From JANPEZ01 sp031423155 (lineage in GTDB: Bacteria > Actinomycetota > UBA4738 > HRBIN12), in the NCBI GenBank assembly GCA_031423155.1, contig JANPEZ010000170.1, positions 1-11,266 of the forward strand: a stretch of 11,266 bases of DNA, in the 5' to 3' direction. This document shows positions 6,981 to 11,266 of this stretch, piece after piece; within the stretch, counting starts at the first letter, position 1; each line of letters opens with the position of its first letter. The notes under the pieces are model-generated. The model made no database searches and was not told the origin of the DNA. It was given only the letters and a program-made list of their open reading frames with translations. Position numbers and translations under genes: made by a program.

Positions 6981-7540
6981 GATCCCTTCTGTCGCTGCAC
7001 CCAAGTCATCGCTCCGCCCGCGAGCACCATCAAGCCCCCGGCCATAGCGAGCCAGACCCCTGGTCCTATCGAAGCGGTAACCCCCGGAAAGCTGCGCGCT
7101 TCCTCGAGGTAGTCCTGGAGCGTGCCCCATCGAAGCGCCATCAATCCCAGGATCAGCGCACCGTTGATCAGCGAACCTCCCCGGGCGGCGGCGAGCGGAC
7201 TCGGCCGTCTCTGCATCGAGCCGAATCCGCCGGCCGCGGCCATCGCGCCCAAGAACAAGGTCCCGTAGGTTCCGATGCTCATGCCGTTGTGGCTGTCCGT
7301 GATGGCCCCGTTCGTCGAGCTCACCCAGGGCAGGAAGACCCCGATGACGACCGCCAACCCCCCGATCAGCGAGAGCATCCCCGCCTTGTTCCTCCCGAGC
7401 GAGGTCGTGTCCGGGATCCCGCTCCGGGCGGAGGGCCTGCCGGAAGTCGCGGGATCGCTCAGGTCGGTCGCGAACCCCGAGGGGGCGGCTGGGGGATCGG
7501 GCGGAGCCGGCAGCCCCTGGCTGTGTTCGTCCTCGTCCAT
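6977..7540 (-). CDS. Hypothetical membrane protein with four predicted helices
   Basis: A 187-residue protein that I cannot assign to a named family. Seen directly: an acidic, Pro-rich and probably disordered N-terminal 50 residues, then hydrophobic segments at about 53-72 (ending FLPWV), 88-107, 121-138 and 158-180. A short charged loop (MQRRPSPLAAAR, 109-120) and a basic C-terminal tail follow or separate them. The FLPWV ending after the first helix is common in small actinobacterial membrane proteins. The ATG at 7540 has no Shine-Dalgarno, so the message may be leaderless. The gene is divergent from the TetR regulator across a 91-base gap, so it may be a target of that regulator. It is convergent with typA, with 7 bases between stops. 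Confidence 0.75.
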   Translation of the reverse strand: MDEDEHSQGLPAPPDPPAAPSGFATDLSDPATSGRPSARSGIPDTTSLGRNKAGMLSLIGGLAVVIGVFLPWVSSTNGAITDSHNGMSIGTYGTLFLGAMAAAGGFGSMQRRPSPLAAARGGSLINGALILGLMALRWGTLQDYLEEARSFPGVTASIGPGVWLAMAGGLMVLAGGAMTWVQRQKGS

Positions 7541-7593
7541 CGGCGCATCGTAGGCGGAGCGGGCGCGCCGGTCGAGAACCTCGGAGCAGTTCC

Positions 7594-7599
7594 TTGACC
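7594..7599 (+). promoter_or_regulatory. Candidate -35 element of the tetR promoter
   Basis: TTGACC matches five of six bases of the TTGACA consensus. A -10 at the usual distance would fall at about 7617-7624, inside or beside the first palindrome, where only weak matches (TTCACT, or the TAGATG just after it) occur. A transcript would then start close to the ATG at 7632, consistent with a leaderless message and with repression by a protein bound at the palindromes. Confidence 0.4.
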
Positions 7600-7606
7600 A
7601 GGCTCA

Positions 7607-7621
7607 GTGAACGATGTTCAC
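7607..7621. promoter_or_regulatory. Operator palindrome 1 (TetR-type)
   Basis: GTGAACGATGTTCAC is a perfect inverted repeat (GTGAAC/GTTCAC) around a 3-base centre. It lies directly upstream of the tetR gene, in the position typical of autoregulatory TetR-family operators. A second copy starts 18 bases downstream. That TetR is the binder is inferred from position and symmetry. Confidence 0.75.
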
Positions 7622-7624
7622 TAG

Positions 7625-7639
7625 ATGAACGATGTTCAC
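7625..7639. promoter_or_regulatory. Operator palindrome 2, overlapping the tetR start codon
   Basis: ATGAACGATGTTCAC repeats operator 1 at 14 of 15 bases and keeps a perfect TGAAC/GTTCA palindrome at 7626-7638. The tetR ATG at 7632-7634 is part of it. A bound repressor here would sit on the transcription start area. The two copies are separated by only TAG. Confidence 0.72.
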
Positions 7640-8231
7640 GACCGACGATGAGGGAACCCCGGGATCCACCGTGTCCGAGCGTGGCGAACGCTCCCGGAAC
7701 GCCATCCTCCAGGCGGCCTTGGAGCTGCACCGAGCAGGCCCGACCCCTTCGCTGAGGGATGTCGCTCGCCGGACCGGTTACAGCCCCGGTGCCCTCTATC
7801 GCTACTTCGAGGGCAAGGAAGGCCTGATCCGCGCCCTCGCCGACGAGGCCGACCGACGTGCCGCCGAGCGCCTGGGAGACGTCTCGCCCGACCTGTCGCC
7901 CCGGGACCGCCTCATCCGTCTGGGTCTTGCTTACGTCGCTTTCGGTCACTACGAACCCTCACTCTTCTCGTTGCTGCTCCAAGGCCGAGATCGTCCGCCG
8001 GGGCAGGTCTACGGGGCGTTCCTGGAGAGCGCACGATCGGGTGTCGAGTCGGGTGCGCTCAGGGCTGGGAAGGGGCAAGGTGCCGAGGCCATCGCGTATT
8101 CGATCTGGAGCCTCTCGCACGGAATGGCCGTCCTGTCGTTCACAGGTTCGGCCGTCGTGGACCTCGATGTGGAGGCTGCCCAACGAGAGGCGATCGCGGC
8201 GCTCGTGGGAGCATTCGGATCCAACACGTGA
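7632..8231 (+). CDS. TetR/AcrR family transcriptional regulator with WHG-type C-terminal domain
   Basis: This 199-residue protein is a dimeric, probably ligand-responsive repressor. Seen directly: an N-terminal TetR helix-turn-helix (ILQAALELHRAG at 25-36; SLRDVARRTGYSPGALYRYF at 40-59; then EGKEGL), followed by an all-helical ligand domain with YVAFGHYEPSLFSLLL (101-116) and WSLSHGMAVL (159-168). The Trp159 and His163-Gly164 pattern identifies the WHG-type C-terminal domain (TetR_C_33-like). The ATG at 7632 lies inside the second operator with no Shine-Dalgarno, suggesting a leaderless start; GTG at 7671, just before SERGERSRNAIL, is the alternative and would drop 13 poorly conserved residues. 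The downstream secreted-protein gene overlaps its stop as GTGA. Probable targets are this gene pair and the divergent membrane protein. Confidence 0.93.
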   Translation: MFTTDDEGTPGSTVSERGERSRNAILQAALELHRAGPTPSLRDVARRTGYSPGALYRYFEGKEGLIRALADEADRRAAERLGDVSPDLSPRDRLIRLGLAYVAFGHYEPSLFSLLLQGRDRPPGQVYGAFLESARSGVESGALRAGKGQGAEAIAYSIWSLSHGMAVLSFTGSAVVDLDVEAAQREAIAALVGAFGSNT

Positions 8232-8899
8232 AGCGTCGAGCAGGCGACTGGCTGGTGTCTCGAACACCCGGGGCCGTTGGCGACCTGCGGGAACTCACCA
8301 ACGGGTCGGCTGGTCAAGTACGCGTGGGAAGGGTGTTGGCCGTGCTGTCGATCGCGGCGATCTCGCTTGTACTTGGGACGTCAAGCAGGAGCATCGCGGG
8401 GGGTCGTGGCTCAGAGTGCACGATCATCGGAACAGCCGGCGACGATCGACTTCGTGGAACTCCCGGCACCGACGTGATCTGCGGCCTCGAGGGGAATGAT
8501 TCCATCCGGGGGCTCGGCGGGGATGACTTGCTCATCGGAGGTGACGGTTCAGACCGGATCTTCGCCGGGCCGGGAAACGATCACGTGGTCGGCGGCTACG
8601 ACCACGATGTCGTGGATGGTGGCCGCGGCGCGGATCGCATCAATGGCAGTGAAGATGGCGACGTGATCATCGGCAGCGGGGGCGATGATCTCCTTCGAGG
8701 CGGCCAGGGTCAGGATCGGGTCGACGGCGGAGACGGAAGCGATCTCGTCATCGGCGGAAAGGGTGGCGACGAGTGTCTGCGATCTTTCGACGGTGTAGGC
8801 GGCAACGATCTCGTGCGAACCGGCGTAGGGAACGATCACGCCTATCCCGATCCTGGGGATCGCGTGGTGCCGACAGCTGAGTCATCGGGTCCTTGCTAG
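8228..8899 (+). CDS. Secreted RTX-type (hemolysin-like calcium-binding repeat) protein
   Basis: This protein of up to 223 residues is built of glycine/aspartate nonapeptides that fold, in known RTX proteins, into a calcium-bound beta-roll outside the cell. Seen directly: 13 contiguous 9-residue units in perfect phase from about 68 to 184 (for example GGDGSDRIF, GGQGQDRVD, GGDGSDLVI), then two degenerate ones (GVGGNDLVR and TGVGNDHAY). Before them is a hydrophobic stretch (VLAVLSIAAISLVLG, 36-50) that looks like a signal peptide. Four cysteines (64, 85, 183, 223) flank or cap the repeats. No catalytic domain is present. The GTG at 8228 overlaps the tetR stop (GTGA). GTG at 8324 would place the signal peptide at the N-terminus and is an equally plausible start. 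Its 3' end overlaps the convergent lipoprotein gene by 18 bases. The role is unknown. Confidence 0.82.
   Translation: MKRRAGDWLVSRTPGAVGDLRELTNGSAGQVRVGRVLAVLSIAAISLVLGTSSRSIAGGRGSECTIIGTAGDDRLRGTPGTDVICGLEGNDSIRGLGGDDLLIGGDGSDRIFAGPGNDHVVGGYDHDVVDGGRGADRINGSEDGDVIIGSGGDDLLRGGQGQDRVDGGDGSDLVIGGKGGDECLRSFDGVGGNDLVRTGVGNDHAYPDPGDRVVPTAESSGPC
8429..8779 (+). repeat. Degenerate 27-bp coding repeats encoding 13 RTX nonapeptides
   Basis: Thirteen in-phase 27-base units encode the G-G-x-G-x-D-x-hydrophobic-x motif. Individual units differ at many bases, so this is an old protein-level repeat and not a recent tandem duplication. Common words such as GGCGG and GATC recur at the same place in many units. 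Confidence 0.8.
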
Positions 8900-9379
8900 G
8901 CGTCGAAGAGCCATTTGGGCCAGCGAAACCAAACGGCGAAGAGAGTCGCAGTCGGCGAATTGGATGCCGAGTTGCAGCACGCGCCCCCCGAAGTAGACGG
9001 TCAAGCCCCCGCATCCGGAGTAGCGGGCATCCTCTCCGAGGCTGGCCACCTTGTGCGTGTTGATGGGGTCGCGTTCGACGTACTGGGCGTCGTACTCGGA
9101 GCGCTTCATCGGTTGGGTAGACAAGACGAACTGTCCGTATCGTCCATCGGTCTCGTACGCACACGAGACGCTGTCGCGTGGCGGCGGCGTGTGGAAATCT
9201 TCCGCCGCGAGTTCATACACCTGAGTTACAGCGCCGGGCAAGGTTGTCTCAACCAGACTTCGGGGCAAGACGGAGCACGGGTCAAGTGTTGCTGCCTCGC
9301 CGGATGTCCTCGGCGAGGATGTGCAGGCTCCAGCAAGGACGACCCATACCAGGCCCAGGATGAGGGCGGTGCGCGCCAT
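8882..9379 (-). CDS. Small secreted lipoprotein, DUF3558-like
   Basis: This 165-residue protein has a short lipoprotein signal peptide (hydrophobic 4-16, lipobox LAGAC, lipidated Cys19), followed by DPCSVLPRSLVETTL (33-47). That segment, with later Cys73, Cys123 and Cys144, recalls the DUF3558 family of actinobacterial surface lipoproteins, whose function is unknown. Four cysteines in the mature domain suggest two disulfides. The ATG at 9379 sits eight bases after TAGGGT (9393-9388 on the minus strand), which could be a -10 of a leaderless promoter or, less well, contain the ribosome site AGGG. The gene follows sucD in the same direction after 72 bases but is probably transcribed separately. 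It overlaps the RTX gene tail to tail by 18 bases. Family call is by pattern, moderate. Confidence 0.78.
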   Translation of the reverse strand: MARTALILGLVWVVLAGACTSSPRTSGEAATLDPCSVLPRSLVETTLPGAVTQVYELAAEDFHTPPPRDSVSCAYETDGRYGQFVLSTQPMKRSEYDAQYVERDPINTHKVASLGEDARYSGCGGLTVYFGGRVLQLGIQFADCDSLRRLVSLAQMALRRLARTR

Positions 9380-9387
9380 GTCACTAG

Positions 9388-9417
9388 ACCCTACGCTCGT
9401 GCGCCCGGCGAGGTTCC
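9388..9417 (-). promoter_or_regulatory. Candidate promoter of the DUF3558-like lipoprotein gene
   Basis: The minus strand carries TAGGGT at 9393-9388 and GGAACC at 9417-9412, with 18 bases between. TAGGGT is a usual actinobacterial -10 form and would start transcription close to the ATG. GGAACC resembles the -35 of extracytoplasmic-function sigma promoters, which would suit a cell-surface lipoprotein. The match is by eye and weak. Confidence 0.3.
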
Positions 9418-9421
9418 CTCG
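9409..9421. other. Short perfect hairpin downstream of sucD
   Basis: CGAGG and CCTCG form a five-base stem around a three-base loop, about 30 bases after the sucD stop codon. There is no U-tract, and it overlaps the candidate -35 of the lipoprotein gene. It may help terminate sucCD transcription, or it may be chance in GC-rich DNA. Confidence 0.22.
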
Positions 9422-9451
9422 AATAGACGTGCATGAGATTGAGGACTGCGA

Positions 9452-10357
9452 CTAGGCGCCCGATCCTCCTGCGAATCGGCTGCCGACCTCTTTCAAAGCA
9501 CGGGCGACCGTGTCTCCGATGTCGGCGGGGTTGCGGACCACCCGGTGCCCCACGGCCTCGATGGCATCGAGCTTGGCGGTCGCTGTATCCGAGTCACCGC
9601 TGATCACCGCGCCGGCGTGGCCCATGCGGCGCCCACGCGGAGCCGAGACGCCGGCGATGAAGGCGACGAGTGGCTTGCTCATGTACTGAGCGGCCCAGAC
9701 GGCAGCCTCGACCTCCTGCTGACCGCCGATCTCGCCGATCATCACGCAGACGTCGGTCTCGTCGTCGTTCTCAAAGGCTTGCAGAACCGTCTTGAAATCG
9801 GTGCCGTTGACGGGGTCGCCGCCGATGCCCACGCAGGTCGACTGGCCGAGCCCGAGCCGAGTCATCTGCGAGACGGCCTCATAGTTGAGCGTCCCGGAAC
9901 GTGACACGACCCCTATGCGGCCCTTCGTGTAGATGTGCGAGGGCATGATGCCGACCTTGCACTCGCCGGGAGTGATGATGCCCGGAGAGTTCGGGCCGAT
10001 GATCCTCGTGGAACGCCCTGCGAGGTAACGCTTCGTGCGGACCATGTCCTGCACGGGAACGCCATCGGCGATGATGACCGCGATCTGGATCCCCGCTTCG
10101 GCCGCCTCCAACAGCGAGTCCGTCGCTAGCTGCGGCGGCACGAAGATGCCGCTGACGTCGGCACCCGTCTCGCGGACGGCCTCCTCGACACTGTTGAAAA
10201 CCGGCAGGCCCAGATGCGTCGCGCCGCCCTTTCCGGGAGTCACGCCGCCGACGACCTGTGTCCCGAACTTCATGGCTTCCTCGGCGTGGAAGGTCGCGTG
10301 TTGTCCCGTGAAGCCCTGGATGATGACTCGCGAGTCCTTGTCGACGAAGACGCTCAT
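9452..10357 (-). CDS. sucD: Succinyl-CoA synthetase (succinate-CoA ligase) subunit alpha
   Basis: This 301-residue subunit binds CoA and carries the phosphohistidine of succinyl-CoA synthetase, which makes ATP or GTP from succinyl-CoA in the TCA cycle. Seen directly: the CoA-binding N-terminal Rossmann segment VIIQGFTGQHATFH (11-24), GGVTPGKGG (37-45), GPNSPGIITPGECKVGIMP (121-139), and the active-site His247 in RRMGHAGAVISGDSDTATAK. Length is normal. The ATG at 10357 overlaps the sucC stop as ATGA and has GGAAGGGG seven bases upstream. The same reading frame stays open upstream to 11047, but that part lies inside sucC in another phase and is not coding. One detail: the residue after GPN is Ser124 where E. 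coli has Cys (GPNCPG). Confidence 0.97.
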   Translation of the reverse strand: MSVFVDKDSRVIIQGFTGQHATFHAEEAMKFGTQVVGGVTPGKGGATHLGLPVFNSVEEAVRETGADVSGIFVPPQLATDSLLEAAEAGIQIAVIIADGVPVQDMVRTKRYLAGRSTRIIGPNSPGIITPGECKVGIMPSHIYTKGRIGVVSRSGTLNYEAVSQMTRLGLGQSTCVGIGGDPVNGTDFKTVLQAFENDDETDVCVMIGEIGGQQEVEAAVWAAQYMSKPLVAFIAGVSAPRGRRMGHAGAVISGDSDTATAKLDAIEAVGHRVVRNPADIGDTVARALKEVGSRFAGGSGA

Positions 10358-11266
10358 GCCTTCACCCCTTCCAACGAGGCGACGGCTTTCGCGGCCGCAT
10401 CGTCCAGGTCCTCGGCTTGGATTAGCGCCAGGCCGCTGGAGTCCAAGATGGCGCGGCCTTCCTCGACGTTGGTTCCGGCTAGGCGAACTATGACGGGAAC
10501 GGCGATCGCCTGATCGCGTGTGGCCTGAACAACGCCCTGCGCTATCCAGTCGCAGCGGTTGATGCCGGCGAAGATGTTGACCAGGATCGATTTCACGTTC
10601 GGGTCTTTCAGCACGATCCGGAACGCGTTGGCGATCTTCTCCGGGCTGGCGCCGCCGCCCACGTCCAGGAAGTTCGCGGGGCGACCGCCGTGATGGACGA
10701 TCGCATCCATCGTGGCCATCACAAGGCCGGCGCCGTTGACGATGCAACCTACGCTTCCGTCCAGAGCGATGTAGTTCAGTCCGTGGCCGGTAGCCTCGAC
10801 CTCCTTGGGGTCCTCCTCGTCGAAGTCGCGCAGTTCGGCGACCTCTCCTTGGCGGAACAGAGAGTTGTCGTCGATCTGCATCTTGCAGTCCAGTGCGATC
10901 AGGTCCCCTTCGTCCGTGATCACGAGAGGATTGATCTCGAGCTGCAGGCAGTCCTTGTCGCGGAAGCAGCGGTAGATCCGCTTCAAGATCCGCGTGAAGA
11001 CGGCCTGACGGGTGGTGACTCCGATGGCCGTCGCTATCTTGCGGCACTGGAAGTCGAGCAGGCCGACGCCAGGATCGACGTATTCCTTGTGGATCTTCTC
11101 GGGTTCGTTCGCGGCGACCTCTTCTATGTCGATACCTCCTGCAGCCGAGGCGATAACGACGACCTTCTGCGATACCCGGTCGACCAGGAACCCGATATAC
11201 AGCTCACGTTCTATCCGAGTCGCACGCTCGACCAGCACGCGGCTGACGTGCTGTCCCTCAGGTCTG
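10354..11266 (-). CDS. sucC: Succinyl-CoA synthetase subunit beta, C-terminal 303 residues (5' end outside window)
   Basis: This is the nucleotide-binding beta subunit that pairs with SucD. The frame is open to the window edge (first visible residues RPEGQHVSRVLVERATRIE), so about 85 N-terminal residues are missing; GTG at 11238 is an internal Val and not the start. Seen directly: the last part of the ATP-grasp domain with EINPLV and the Mg-binding region LIALDCKMQIDD, then the C-terminal CoA-ligase domain with VNGAGLVMATMD, PANFLDVGGGAS, and NIFAGINRCDWIAQG near the phosphohistidine site. It ends in ASLEGVKA. The stop overlaps the sucD start as ATGA. ATP or GTP preference cannot be read from the visible part. 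Confidence 0.96.
   Translation of the reverse strand, partial: RPEGQHVSRVLVERATRIERELYIGFLVDRVSQKVVVIASAAGGIDIEEVAANEPEKIHKEYVDPGVGLLDFQCRKIATAIGVTTRQAVFTRILKRIYRCFRDKDCLQLEINPLVITDEGDLIALDCKMQIDDNSLFRQGEVAELRDFDEEDPKEVEATGHGLNYIALDGSVGCIVNGAGLVMATMDAIVHHGGRPANFLDVGGGASPEKIANAFRIVLKDPNVKSILVNIFAGINRCDWIAQGVVQATRDQAIAVPVIVRLAGTNVEEGRAILDSSGLALIQAEDLDDAAAKAVASLEGVKA
10365..10372 (-). promoter_or_regulatory. Ribosome binding site of sucD inside the end of sucC
   Basis: The minus strand reads GGAAGGGG, seven bases before the sucD ATG at 10357 and within sucC coding sequence. With the ATGA overlap it should keep the two subunits near 1:1. Confidence 0.65.

Noticed and set aside
6927..7949. 340-codon minus-strand open frame across typA end, membrane protein and tetR
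   Set aside because: It overlaps three better-supported genes and its Arg/Gly-rich sequence has no domain features.
8429..8779. Regularly spaced repeats as a possible CRISPR array
   Set aside because: The 27-base periodicity has no conserved repeat-plus-unique-spacer structure; it codes for in-phase RTX nonapeptides.
10358..11047. In-frame N-terminal extension of sucD (230 codons)
   Set aside because: It lies in another phase of sucC, is Arg/Gly/Pro-rich as expected of a shadow, and SucD has its normal length from the ATG at 10357.
1..11266. tRNA, rRNA or riboswitch
   Set aside because: No tRNA-like cloverleaf, rRNA segment or recognisable riboswitch core was seen in the short gaps, all of which are under 180 bases.

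Overview
The window is GC-rich, tightly packed bacterial chromosome, most likely from a free-living actinomycete-type bacterium (Actinomycetota, class uncertain). The basis is a TetR regulator with a WHG-type C-terminal domain, a DUF3558-like lipoprotein, a Tat-exported lipoprotein substrate-binding protein with an actinobacterial-style linker, a secreted RTX-repeat protein of a kind common in deep actinobacteria, and GTG starts. No RNA gene, insertion sequence, CRISPR array, prophage or origin was seen. No gene-free stretch exceeds 300 bases; the largest gaps are the divergent promoter regions at 4957-5133 and 7541-7631.

Layout. (1) 3-188, plus strand: the 3' end of an unrecognised gene, which shares a CTAG with the next gene's stop codon. 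(2) 4956 down to 185, minus strand: a five-gene unit that reads substrate-binding lipoprotein, permease 1, permease 2, phytanoyl-CoA-dioxygenase-like enzyme, short-chain dehydrogenase. The three transport genes overlap one another, and the two enzymes follow after short gaps. It looks like an uptake-plus-catabolism unit for a polyamine-like or other small organic substrate, but no ATP-binding subunit lies in the window. (3) 5134-6969, plus strand: typA/bipA, a translational GTPase, divergent from the transport unit. (4) 7540 down to 6977: a four-helix membrane protein of unknown function, convergent with typA. (5) 7632-8231: a TetR regulator whose start lies within one of two tandem palindromes, followed with a GTGA overlap by a secreted calcium-binding-repeat protein (8228-8899). 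(6) 9379 down to 8882: a small Cys-containing lipoprotein whose 3' end overlaps the RTX gene. (7) 11266 down to 9452: sucC (5' end outside the window) and sucD, the two subunits of succinyl-CoA synthetase of the TCA cycle, with an ATGA overlap.

How the genes work together. sucCD and typA are housekeeping genes. The accessory content is the transport/oxidation unit and the TetR-RTX pair. In the first, an importer would bring in a substrate, a 2-oxoglutarate/Fe(II) oxygenase could hydroxylate it, and an SDR could oxidise the resulting alcohol; this is inferred from gene order and enzyme class only. In the second, the palindromes very probably bind the TetR protein and may control both the TetR-RTX pair and the divergent membrane protein. 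All three convergent gene pairs meet with almost no spacer: a shared CTAG, a 7-bp gap with a hairpin, and an 18-bp overlap.
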